Below are positions 44,279-52,891 of a stretch of 64,000 bases of DNA, piece by piece. Under the pieces are notes generated by a model. It saw nothing but the letters and a program-made list of their open reading frames with translations. It did not search any database and was not told where the DNA came from. Source of the DNA: Gemmatimonadota bacterium (GTDB lineage Bacteria; Gemmatimonadota; Gemmatimonadetes; Gemmatimonadales; Gemmatimonadaceae); contig JADKAQ010000017.1 of assembly GCA_016719105.1 (NCBI GenBank), positions 160,074 to 224,073 of the forward strand. Direction: 5' to 3'. The position numbers and the translations under genes were made by a program. The first letter of the stretch is position 1. Each line of letters starts with the position of its first letter.

Positions 44279-45613
44279 CTACTCTCCCCCCGCCGGCAAC
44301 TGCGGCACCCCCGTCCCCCCACCGCCCTGCAACAACCCCTGTTCCACATACAACCCCAACTTCTCGCGCGTGTCCATGATGTCGAGGTTGCGCATGGTGA
44401 GCTGGCCGATGCGATCGAGCGGCGTGAAGAACGCCTCGCCGCGCTCCATCGTCAGGCGCTCGGGCTTGTACGTGAGGTTGGGGCTCGTGGTATCGACGAT
44501 CGAGTAGTCGTTGCCACGACGCATATCGATGGTGACCTCGCCGGTGATCGCGCGCGCCACCCAGCGCTGCGCCGAGTCGCGCAGCATGAGTGACTGCGAG
44601 TCGAGCCAGCGCCCCTGGTACAGCAGGCGCCCCAGCTTTCGGCCGTTGGCGCGATAGGTCTCGATGGTGTCTTCGTTGTGGATGCCGGTGACCAGGCGCT
44701 CGTAGGCGATGTACAACAGGGCGAGCCCTGGCGCCTCGTAGATGCCGCGGCTCTTGGCCTCGATGATCCGGTTCTCGATCTGGTCGGACATGCCGAGCCC
44801 GTGGCGCCCACCGATCGCGTTGGCTTCCATGAAGAGCTCGAGCGCGGAGGCGAAGCTCTTGCCGTTGAGGGCGACGGGCATCCCCTCCTCGAAGCGGATC
44901 GACACGGTCTCGCGCGGCACCGCCACGTCGTCGCGCCAGAAGGCGACGCCCATGATGGGCTGCACGATCGAGATCCCCTTGTTGAGGAACTCGAGGTCCT
45001 TGGCCTCGTGCGTGGCCCCGAGGATGTTGGAATCGGTGGAGTACGCCTTCTCGACGCTCATCTTGTAGTCGAAGCCGGCCTTGATGAGGTACTCCGACAT
45101 CTCCTTGCGTCCGCCCAGTTCATCGATGAACTGCTGGTCGAGCCACGGCTTGTAGACGCGCAATGCGGGGTTGGTGAGCAACCCGTAGCGGTAGAAGCGT
45201 TCGATGTCGTTCCCCTTGAACGTGCTTCCGTCGCCCCAGATGTTGACGTCGTCCTCGCGCATCGCCGCGACGAGCATGGTTCCCGTCACCGCGCGGCCGA
45301 GGGGGGTGGTGTTGAAGTACGTCTGCCCCGCGGTGGTGATGTGAAAGGCGCCGCACTGCAGCGCGGCGAGCCCCTCGGCGACGAGCTGCGCGCGGCACTC
45401 GATGAGACGCGCCTTCTCGGCGCCGTACCCCAGCGCCTTGCGCGGGATCTCGTCGTAGTCGCTTTCGTCGGGCTGGCCAAGGTTGGCGGTGTAGGCGTAC
45501 GGGATGGCGCCCTTGGCGCGCATCCAGTGCAGGGCGGCGCTGGTATCGAGTCCGCCGGAGAAGGCGATGCCGACCTTTTCGCCGACGGGAAGACGCTGGA
45601 GGATGTTGGCCAC
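44279..45613 (-). CDS. argG: Argininosuccinate synthase
   Basis: 444 residues, the longer E. coli-type ArgG. It joins citrulline and aspartate with ATP in arginine synthesis. Motifs: ATP pyrophosphatase loop GIAFSGGLDTSAALHWM at about residues 15-31, the aspartate/citrulline site GDGSTFKGNDIERFYRYGLL, GRHGLGMSDQIENRI, and RGIYEAPGLALLYIAYERLV. The GTG start at 45611-45613 reads VANILQRLP. No other arg genes are adjacent, although the M20 peptidase at 33 kb could be ArgE-like. The C-terminus has a short Gly-rich tail (GGGGTG). Confidence 0.97.
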   Translation of the reverse strand: MANILQRLPVGEKVGIAFSGGLDTSAALHWMRAKGAIPYAYTANLGQPDESDYDEIPRKALGYGAEKARLIECRAQLVAEGLAALQCGAFHITTAGQTYFNTTPLGRAVTGTMLVAAMREDDVNIWGDGSTFKGNDIERFYRYGLLTNPALRVYKPWLDQQFIDELGGRKEMSEYLIKAGFDYKMSVEKAYSTDSNILGATHEAKDLEFLNKGISIVQPIMGVAFWRDDVAVPRETVSIRFEEGMPVALNGKSFASALELFMEANAIGGRHGLGMSDQIENRIIEAKSRGIYEAPGLALLYIAYERLVTGIHNEDTIETYRANGRKLGRLLYQGRWLDSQSLMLRDSAQRWVARAITGEVTIDMRRGNDYSIVDTTSPNLTYKPERLTMERGEAFFTPLDRIGQLTMRNLDIMDTREKLGLYVEQGLLQGGGGTGVPQLPAGGE

Positions 45614-46003
45614 GGGTGCTCGACCTTGAGGTGCTGAACGATGCGAGCCTCGAACTTACCATGATCGGCGGGGCCCCCCAATGCCGTAGGCGGAATTGGC
45701 CTGCGCGGCGCTGGGTGGTGGCCGAGACACTCACCGCGCCTGAGGGCGTGCAGTCGGGCACGGAGTACCCGCGCCGGCACGGATCCCCACGGTCACGGGG
45801 GTGAGCCGCGGACCAAGCCTCGGGACCAGCGCACGCCCGATCGCCGCGAGACTGACGCTCGCGCTGCGGGCGTCGATGGGCTCGGTCGACCGCTGGTGCC
45901 TGAGGATGGCGAGGGGCTCTCCCGCCAGGCCGTGGCGCGACGGGTAGGCGGTTGGCGGTCGGAGGAGTGCCGAAGTGCCGCGAGCGCAACGTTCGCTCCA
46001 CGA
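45614..46003. other. Intergenic region, no gene recognised
   Basis: 390 bases upstream of argG. Frames on both strands are short and Arg-rich with no family match. It must contain the argG promoter, but no clear sigma-70 boxes stand out in the GC-rich sequence. I see no arginine-box palindrome or T-box. Confidence 0.5.
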
Positions 46004-46034
46004 TGAAAGGGGGACCGGTAGCACCGGCCCCCCC
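46004..46034 (-). terminator. Probable intrinsic terminator of the small lipoprotein gene
   Basis: On the minus strand GGGGGCCGGTGCTACCGGTCCCCC forms a stem of about 9-10 bp with one mismatch, followed by TTTCATCG. It lies 40 bases past the stop at 46074. Confidence 0.6.
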
Positions 46035-46073
46035 GCTCGTACCATCGATCGCGCCGTCGTTACCGACGACGCG

Positions 46074-46481
46074 TCATGGCCTCAACGTCCTCGCGTACGC
46101 GAGATACAAGGCGTCGAGCTGCGCGATGGTGAGCCCGGTGCGCGTCGTGATCTCCTGCAGCAGCATCGCGTTGGTGAACGCGGTGCCGGGCGTTGCGCGG
46201 ATGCGCGCCAGAATCGCCGGCAGGATCGCGGGATACTGGTGATTCAGGTACTCCACGAACATGACCGCCTGCGCTTGGCGCACGGCCACGGGGGTCCGCA
46301 GCTCGATGCCCACGAAGAAGCGCGCGTTCGGCAGGCGCACCTGGGCGGCGAGCGTGGTGGTCTCGCCGACGGCCGTCAGCGTGGCGGTCGATGGGGTGAC
46401 CACCACCGACTGAATAGTGGGCGGCGGAGGGTTGGGAGTGGTGGCCTTGTCGCCGCCGGAGCACGCGAGTGCGCCAAGCAA
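46074..46481 (-). CDS. Small lipoprotein; true start probably hidden by a frameshift
   Basis: 135 residues as it stands, from a TTG codon at 46479-46481. The sequence LGALACSGGDKATTPNPPPP is a lipobox plus linker, but only a few hydrophobic residues precede the Cys. The upstream codons in the same frame (GFALGIAL) complete a signal peptide, and an ATG at 46523-46525 lies out of frame by one base across a run of six C (about 46512-46517). One missing C would restore a normal lipoprotein. The body (QSVVVTPSTATLTAVGETTT) looks like the start of a bacterial Ig-like domain, followed by a helical end. Function unknown. Confidence 0.55.
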   Translation of the reverse strand: MLGALACSGGDKATTPNPPPPTIQSVVVTPSTATLTAVGETTTLAAQVRLPNARFFVGIELRTPVAVRQAQAVMFVEYLNHQYPAILPAILARIRATPGTAFTNAMLLQEITTRTGLTIAQLDALYLAYARTLRP

Positions 46482-46763
46482 CGCGATGCCGAGCGCGAAG
46501 CCTCGAGGGGAGGGGGGAGGGGCATGTGGGCAATCCGGTGAGCGTGAGAGGCGGAGTGCCTACCCAACAAGCGACAGTTCCCGGCGATCCGGATATTTCT
46601 GGCTTCGCCCGCCGCCCCACCCATTTGCCCCGCGCCGCGATCGGCGCCAACATATGGGGTCCGTTCCGTCACGCGTCCCGCCTCCGGCGCGCGCGGCAGG
46701 CTGCTGTTCCCCCGTACATCTCCACCGACGGCCGCAACTCCGGCCATCCCCCGGGAGCCCTTC

Positions 46764-49763
46764 GTGAGAGCGTCTCGTTTCATCCTCGGCATCGCGGCGC
46801 TCGCCGCCGGCTCGCTCGAGGCCCAGCAGTCGTCCCGCACGCAGCCGGTCACCGGGCTGCGCGACAACAGCACGGGCTACCACGCCCTGGTGGGGGCGCG
46901 CGTCGTCACTGCCCCTGGCCAGGCGCTCGACAACGCGACGATCGTCGTGCGGAACGGCGTCATCACCGCGGTGGGCGCCGGCCTGAGCGCGCCAGCCGGT
47001 GCCCGCGTGTGGGACCTCAAGGGGCTCACGGTCTATCCCGGCTTCATCGACGCCTCGGCTGATCTTGGCGGTGACGCGCCGCCGCAGGGGGGCGATGTGG
47101 GCCCCACGCACTGGAATCCGCAGGTGCGCGCCTGGTTCAGCACGACGGCCAACCTCAAGGACGATTCCACGCGACGCATCGCGCTTCGCTCGCTCGGCTT
47201 CGGCGCCGCGCTCGCGGTGCCGAGGCAGGGGATCTTCCGCGGCAGCGCTTCGGTGCTCAACCTCGGCGATGCGGGCGCGCGCGAGCGCATCATGCGCCCC
47301 GACCTCGCGCAGGCGATCGGTTTCCAGCGCTCCTTCGCACTGGGCGGGATGTATCCCAACTCGGCGATGGGGACGATTGCGCTGATGAAGCAGACCTTCA
47401 TGGATGCGGAGTGGTACATCCGCGCCTGGGGGGCGTACGAGGGGAGCGGGCGCGCGTTGCTCCCGCCAGAGACGAGCGAGGCGCTCGCCGCGCTTGGCAA
47501 GGCGGTGAAGGGGCAGCAGCCCGTCTTCTTCGAGACGGGGAGCGAGGAGGAATACCTCCGCGCGTACAAGCTCGCGCAGGACTACAAGCTCACCCCGTGG
47601 TTCCGCGGCAGCGGCCAGGAGTATCGCCTCCTCGACGTGCTCAAGGGACGCACGCAGCCGCTGGTGGTGCCGCTCGCCTTCCCCGATGCGCCTAACGTGT
47701 CCGGTCCCGAGGCGGCGGCCAACGCGACGCTGGCGGAGTTGCGGCACTGGTACCTGGCCCCGACCAACCCGGCGCAACTGGCGGCGGCCGGGGTGCCGTT
47801 CGCCATCACGGCCGATGGTCTCTCGTCGCTGGCGCAGTTCCTCCCCAACCTGCGGACTGCCGTTGCGCGTGGGCTCGCGCCCGACAAGGCGCTGGCTGCG
47901 CTGACAACGATTCCTGCGGCATGGCTGGGGATCGAGAAGACGCACGGGACGATCGCGGTCGGCAAGGCGGCCAACCTGGTGGTGAGCGAGGGAGACCTCT
48001 TCACCCAGGAGTCGGCGGTGCGCGATGTGTGGGTGCAGGGGACGCGCTACGGCGTGACGCGCCCACCGCAGGTGGATCCGCGCGGGACGTGGACGATCAC
48101 GTCGTCCGACGCCGGGACCTTCAACAGCGCCACGCTGCGCCTGGAAGGGCCGCTCAATCGCATTCGCGGGACGATCGAGATTGCCGGGCGTCGTCCGGTG
48201 AACCTGACGTCGGCGCGCATCACCGCCGAGACGGGGCGACTGGAGGCGACCTTCCCCGGCGAGGCGGTGGGGCTGGAAGGGGCGATGCTGCTGGCGGGGT
48301 CGGTGCGGGAGGCGGAGTTCTTCGGCTGGCTGTCGCTGCCTAACGGGACCGACGCCACGTATCGGGGGACGCGCACCGAGACGTACGAAGGGCCTGCCCG
48401 CGGCGCCGTCGCGGTGAAGGTCCCCAAGCTCGACCTGCCGTTCATGCGACCCTCCATGGAGTTCGGTCGCACGGCGGCGCCGGTGCAGCCGGCGGCGGTG
48501 GTGGTGCGCAACGCCACGGTGTGGACGCAGGGGGGGCAGGGCCGTCTGGAGAACGCCGACCTGCTGGTGCAGGCCGGCAAGGTGGTCCGCGTGGGGCAGA
48601 AGCTCTCGGCCCCCACCGGCGCGGTCGAGATCGACGCCACGGGGAAGCACGTCACCCCTGGGCTCATCGATCCGCATACGCACTCGGGAGTGAGCGCGGT
48701 GAACGAGAGCGGCTTCGCCATTGTCCCCGAGGTGCAGATGGGGGACGTGATCACGCACAACAACATCTGGTTCTATCGCCAGCTCGCTGGCGGGCTGACC
48801 ACCACGATGATCAAGCACGGCTCGGCCAACCCGATCGGCGGCGAGAACGTGTACGTGAAGATCCGCTGGGGGTCGCTGCCTGACGAGTACAAGATTGCCG
48901 GGGCGCCGCGGACGGTGAAGTTCGCGCTCGGCGAGAACCCCAAGCGCTCCCCCACGCGCTATCCCAACACGCGCATGGGGGTGCAAGAGATCATTCGCGA
49001 CCACTTCCTGGCTGCGCGCGACTACCAGAAGGAATGGAAGCGCTGGGAGAAGGAGAAGACGGGGATCCCGCCGCGCCGCGACCTGCGCATGGAGGCGATC
49101 CTCGACATCCTCGACCAGAAGCTGCTGGTGTCGTCGCACGGCTATCGCGCCGACGAGTTCCTGGCGCTCGTGCGCCTGGCGGAGGAGTTCGGCTTCCGGA
49201 TCCAGACGCTGCAGCACGGCGTGGAAGCGTTCAAGATCGCCAGTGAGCTCAAGGCGTCGGGCGTTGCCGCCGTGGTCTGGAGCGACTGGGGGGCGTTCAA
49301 GATGGAGGCGTATGACAACACGACGTACAATGCGCGCCTGCTGATGGAAGCGGGCGTCGTGACATCGCTCCACTCGGACAACGCCGAGATCTCGACGCGC
49401 ATGAACTGGGAGGCGGGGAAGCTGCTCCGCACCGGCGTCGACGAGATCGCCGCCCTCTCCACCGTCACCAACCAGTCGGCCAAGGCGATCGCGATCGACA
49501 GTCGGGTCGGGTCGCTCGAAGCGGGGAAGGATGCCGACTTCGTGATCTGGAACGGCAACCCGCTGTCGCAGTTCACCAAGGCCGAGCAGACGTGGGTGGA
49601 CGGCCGACGCTACTTCTCGCTCGACGAAGACACGGCGCTGCGGGCGGAGACGGCCCGGCAGCGTGCGCAGCTCATCCAGGCGGTGCTGGCGGCAGCGCCC
49701 GCGGAGAACGCGCCGGCTGGCGCCCCCGCGCGTCCCCGTGGCACGGAGGGCTCGCGCCGATGA
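46764..49763 (+). CDS. Secreted tandem amidohydrolase (degenerate first half, metal-binding second half)
   Basis: 999 residues from GTG 46764. Signal peptide MRASRFILGIAALAAGSLEAQ. Two amidohydrolase-like units follow. The first has the hinge TVYPGFIDASADLGG, where the usual HxH is replaced by S-A. The second, from about residue 565, has HVTPGLIDPHTHSGVSAV with HxH intact, plus VSSHGYRADEFL, TLQHGVEAFKI and SLHSDNAEIS supplying later His and Asp. So only the second half should be catalytic. It probably hydrolyses small amides or lactams in the periplasm. The stop overlaps the next gene's ATG (ATGA). Confidence 0.82.
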   Translation: MRASRFILGIAALAAGSLEAQQSSRTQPVTGLRDNSTGYHALVGARVVTAPGQALDNATIVVRNGVITAVGAGLSAPAGARVWDLKGLTVYPGFIDASADLGGDAPPQGGDVGPTHWNPQVRAWFSTTANLKDDSTRRIALRSLGFGAALAVPRQGIFRGSASVLNLGDAGARERIMRPDLAQAIGFQRSFALGGMYPNSAMGTIALMKQTFMDAEWYIRAWGAYEGSGRALLPPETSEALAALGKAVKGQQPVFFETGSEEEYLRAYKLAQDYKLTPWFRGSGQEYRLLDVLKGRTQPLVVPLAFPDAPNVSGPEAAANATLAELRHWYLAPTNPAQLAAAGVPFAITADGLSSLAQFLPNLRTAVARGLAPDKALAALTTIPAAWLGIEKTHGTIAVGKAANLVVSEGDLFTQESAVRDVWVQGTRYGVTRPPQVDPRGTWTITSSDAGTFNSATLRLEGPLNRIRGTIEIAGRRPVNLTSARITAETGRLEATFPGEAVGLEGAMLLAGSVREAEFFGWLSLPNGTDATYRGTRTETYEGPARGAVAVKVPKLDLPFMRPSMEFGRTAAPVQPAAVVVRNATVWTQGGQGRLENADLLVQAGKVVRVGQKLSAPTGAVEIDATGKHVTPGLIDPHTHSGVSAVNESGFAIVPEVQMGDVITHNNIWFYRQLAGGLTTTMIKHGSANPIGGENVYVKIRWGSLPDEYKIAGAPRTVKFALGENPKRSPTRYPNTRMGVQEIIRDHFLAARDYQKEWKRWEKEKTGIPPRRDLRMEAILDILDQKLLVSSHGYRADEFLALVRLAEEFGFRIQTLQHGVEAFKIASELKASGVAAVVWSDWGAFKMEAYDNTTYNARLLMEAGVVTSLHSDNAEISTRMNWEAGKLLRTGVDEIAALSTVTNQSAKAIAIDSRVGSLEAGKDADFVIWNGNPLSQFTKAEQTWVDGRRYFSLDEDTALRAETARQRAQLIQAVLAAAPAENAPAGAPARPRGTEGSRR

Positions 49764-51178
49764 CCCGCTCATTCCTTCTCCGACGCCTAACCCTGCGCAT
49801 CATGCCCTCCACCGCGACCTCTCCCTCGATGCGCACCGTGCGCAGCGCTCTGCTCGCGCTGGCTGCGTCGATGACGCTCGCGCCGGTCGCGCTGCGCGCG
49901 CAGGAGCGCATGACCGTTCCCCCGCAGGATCGGCCCTTCGTACTGCGCGGGGCGACGATCCACACCGTCACCAAGGGGACGATCACCAACGGGACGATCG
50001 TCTTTGACCGCGGCCGGATCACCGCGATCGGCGGCGCCGAGGTGGCGGTGCCGACGGGTGCCAAGGTGGTGGATGTGAGCGGGAAGCACATCTATCCCGG
50101 ACTGGTCGACGCCTACAGCACGGTCGGCATCACCGAGATCGGCGCGGTGGATGTCTCCAACGACATCAACGAACTCGGCGACTTCAACCCGAACGTGCGC
50201 GCCGAAGTCGCGGTGAACGCCGAGAGCCGGCACATCGGCACCACTCGCTCCGCCGGCGTGCTCGTCGCCTTCAGCACGCCGGAGGGCGGGGTGATCTCGG
50301 GGCTGTCGTCGGCGCTGTCGCTGGAAGGGTGGACGTGGGAAGAGATGTCGATGAAGGGGGCCGCGGCGCTCAACGTGAAGTGGCCCGACCCCAACGCGCA
50401 GCCGCGCCGTGGCTTTGGTGGTGGCCCTGGCGGTCGTGGCGCCGGCGGTCCGCCCCCCAAGAGCTACGCCGAGCAGGTGCAACAGATCAAGGACTGGTTC
50501 GGCGAGGCGCGGGCGTATCGTGATGCGGTGAAGTCGGGGCAGGACGTGCGCACCGATTCGCGCTATGCGGCGATGATCCCGGCACTCAACGGCGCGATCC
50601 CGGTGGTGGTGGCGGCCGAAGGGGCGGCGCAGATCAACGACGCGATCACGTGGGCCAAGGCCGAGGGGGTGAAGCTGGTGATCCGCGGCGGGCGCGACGC
50701 GCTGTTCGTGGCCGACCGGCTCAAGGCGGAGAACGTCCCGGTGATTCTCACGTCGACGATGTCGGCCCCGGATCGGGACTACGAAGGGTACGACGGGGCA
50801 TATGCGACGCCGGCCAAACTGCATGCAGCGGGCGTGAGGTTCGCCATCTCCGGCGGTTCGGGGGGGCTCTACAGCAATCGCCTGCCGTGGGAGGCCGGTG
50901 TTGCGGTCGCCTTCGGCCTGCCGGAGGAAGAGGCGCTCAAGGCTGTCACCATCAACGCCGCCGAGTTCCTGGGAGTGTCCGACAAGGTGGGGTCGCTCGA
51001 GGTCGGGAAGGAGGCGACGCTGCTGATCACGACGGGGACGCCGCTGGACATGACGAGCAACATCATCCAGTCGTACATCCAGGGGCGCGAGATCAACATG
51101 ATGGACATCCACAAGCTCTTCTTCCAGAAGTACATGGAGAAGATCAAGCAGCAGACGCCGAAGAAGGTGGTGCCGTGA
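49760..51178 (+). CDS. Secreted amidohydrolase-like protein lacking the metal HxH motif
   Basis: 472 residues from ATG 49760; a start at 49829 (MRTVRSALLALAASMTLAPV) would put the signal peptide at the N-terminus. The N-terminal sandwich FVLRGATIHTVTKGTITNGT and hinge KHIYPGLVDAYSTVGITEIG are amidohydrolase-like, but HxH is replaced by Y-S. The C-terminal NRLPWEAGVAVAFGLPEEEA and VGSLEVGKEATLLITTGTPL are typical of the family. A Gly-rich insert (RRGFGGGPGGRGAGG) is seen at about residue 215. It probably forms a complex with the preceding protein, to which it is coupled. Confidence 0.8.
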   Translation: MTRSFLLRRLTLRIMPSTATSPSMRTVRSALLALAASMTLAPVALRAQERMTVPPQDRPFVLRGATIHTVTKGTITNGTIVFDRGRITAIGGAEVAVPTGAKVVDVSGKHIYPGLVDAYSTVGITEIGAVDVSNDINELGDFNPNVRAEVAVNAESRHIGTTRSAGVLVAFSTPEGGVISGLSSALSLEGWTWEEMSMKGAAALNVKWPDPNAQPRRGFGGGPGGRGAGGPPPKSYAEQVQQIKDWFGEARAYRDAVKSGQDVRTDSRYAAMIPALNGAIPVVVAAEGAAQINDAITWAKAEGVKLVIRGGRDALFVADRLKAENVPVILTSTMSAPDRDYEGYDGAYATPAKLHAAGVRFAISGGSGGLYSNRLPWEAGVAVAFGLPEEEALKAVTINAAEFLGVSDKVGSLEVGKEATLLITTGTPLDMTSNIIQSYIQGREINMMDIHKLFFQKYMEKIKQQTPKKVVP

Positions 51179-51254
51179 ACGGTGGCGCGCGCTCACTCGT
51201 TGACCTGTGAGAGCGTCGCCGCATCAACACGGCTGATTTCGGAGGATTGTCGTG

Positions 51255-52063
51255 ATGGATGCGCTAACCCGGGAATTCCTGATCGCCTGCGAGATGCACT
51301 CGCCATCGCGCCTGCGGGCGGTGCTGGACGCCGGCTTCGATGTCCACGCCCGATCGACGGGACGAGTCCCGTGATGCAGCTGGTCGAGATGTACTTCCGA
51401 TCGGATCACTTTCCCCACTGTCTCGCGCTGTTGCTCGGCGCCGGCGCCGAGCTCGAGGATCCGCGGCTCGCCCCCGTGCTCCTGAACGACGCGGCGATGC
51501 TGGCCGACGCGATCACGCGCGATCCGCAGTTGGTGTCCCATCGCACCTCGCTTCGCTGCGCCTTCACGCCGCTCATCGGTGCCACGCTGCTGCACGTCGC
51601 GGCCGAGTACGGGCACCGCGCCGCCGCCGAAGTCCTGATCGCACACGGGGCTGACGTAAACGCACGCGCCGCGGTCGATGCCGACGGCTCAACGGGCACA
51701 CGCCGCTGTTCCACACCGTGAATGCCAATGCCAACCGGTCGGCGCCGGTGATGGAGCTTGCTGGCGCACGGGGCCCGCACGGACCTTCTGCTCCCCCGGT
51801 ATCACCGGGGACACGGCTTTCCGTGGGCCACGACCTGTTTCGACGTCACGCCGATCGCGTACGCGCAGCTGGGCGCGCTGCCGCAGTTCCAGCGAGCGGA
51901 GACCGACGTTGCCGCCAATGTGATCGCCATGCTCGGCGCTGCCGGTCGCCGGATCCCGTCCGACCTCAATGTGCCTAACCGCTACCTCAGGGCGGGTGAT
52001 CCCCGCTCCCGCGCTTCGTTGCGTGCGGCTTGGTTGCGAAGGCTGAAGCGGCGGCTAACGTAG
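51255..52063 (+). pseudogene. Ankyrin-repeat protein broken by three single-base shifts
   Basis: Starts MDALTREFLIACEMHSPSRL after GGAGG. At about 51343-51350 the sense moves by one base to PIDGTSPVMQLVEMYFRSDH and LLHVAAEYGHRAAAEVLIAH, a clear ankyrin repeat ending GADVNA. Near 51693 it shifts to LNGHTPLFHTVNANANRSAP, and near 51747 back to LLAHGARTDLLLPRYHRG through to the stop at 52063. Reconstructed, it is an ankyrin protein of about 270 residues that would mediate protein contacts. The shifts lie at or near base runs, so sequencing error is as likely as true decay. Confidence 0.7.
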
Positions 52064-52135
52064 TGCGGACGCGCGCACCGCGACGAACGTCCGGCGAGCG
52101 GCGCTGACGAACTCCCGGCAGCGGCGGGTTGCACG

Positions 52136-52698
52136 ATGGCAAAGGCAAAGTCCCTGACCGCGAAACAGCGCGAGGCGCTGCTGAGCGTATTGAAGGCCCG
52201 CTTCGAGCAGCACATGCAGCGGCATGCCGGTCTCGCGTGGGCCAAGGTGTACGCGAGGGTGGACGGCGCAGACGATCGGTTGTGGTCGCTCAACGAAATG
52301 GAACAGAGCGGCGGCGAGCCTGATGTGGTGGGCGTGGACGACACCACGGGCGAGTACCACTTCGTCGATTGCTCGGCCGAGAGCCCGAGTGGCCGGAGAA
52401 GTCTGTGCTACGATCAGGAGGCGCTGGAAGCGCGGAAGGAGAACAAGCCCAAGGGAGCGCGGCGGAGATGGCGAGCCGGATGGGCGTCGAGCTGCTGACG
52501 GAGGCGCAGTATCGCGCGCTGCAGGCGCTGGGCGAGTTCGACCGGAAGACGTCGAGTTGGGTGAAGACTCCCGCCAACATCCGAGCGCTCGGCGGCGCGG
52601 TCTTCTGCGATCGCCGCTACGACACGGTGTTCGTGTATCACAACGGGGCGGAGTCGTACTATGCCGCGCGGGGGTTCCGAGGGCTGCTCAAGGTGTGA
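52136..52698 (+). pseudogene. DUF4256 protein with one frameshift
   Basis: MAKAKSLTAKQREALLSVLK to ALEARKENKPKG is in one frame and SAAEMASRMGVELLTEAQYR to ARGFRGLLKV in the next. The two halves join at AAGGGAGCGCG near 52450, where one extra G would restore a continuous protein of about 187 residues. The whole matches the DUF4256 family in length and in WVKTPANIRALGGAVFCDRR and VFVYHNGAESYYAARG. Function unknown. ATG at 52136. Confidence 0.75.
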
Positions 52699-52891
52699 GT
52701 GTCCGGCGCCATGTGCGCCGATCCATCTACAGTGTGCCGGCGACGCCGCAGCACGAAGAGCGCGACAGCGCGTGGTGGCGCGTCGGAATTGTGTCGGTCG
52801 CGCACGGCTGCGATCACGGTTCGTAACGTGATCGCCTCAGCTTGGACACTGCTGTATCGGTCGAGAACCGGCCGGTCCAGACTGTTGCAAC

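Noticed and set aside
46560..49772. 1070-codon open frame on the minus strand
   Set aside because: It is antisense to the two amidohydrolase-like units, extremely rich in Arg and His, and without family resemblance. It is an effect of GC-rich third positions.
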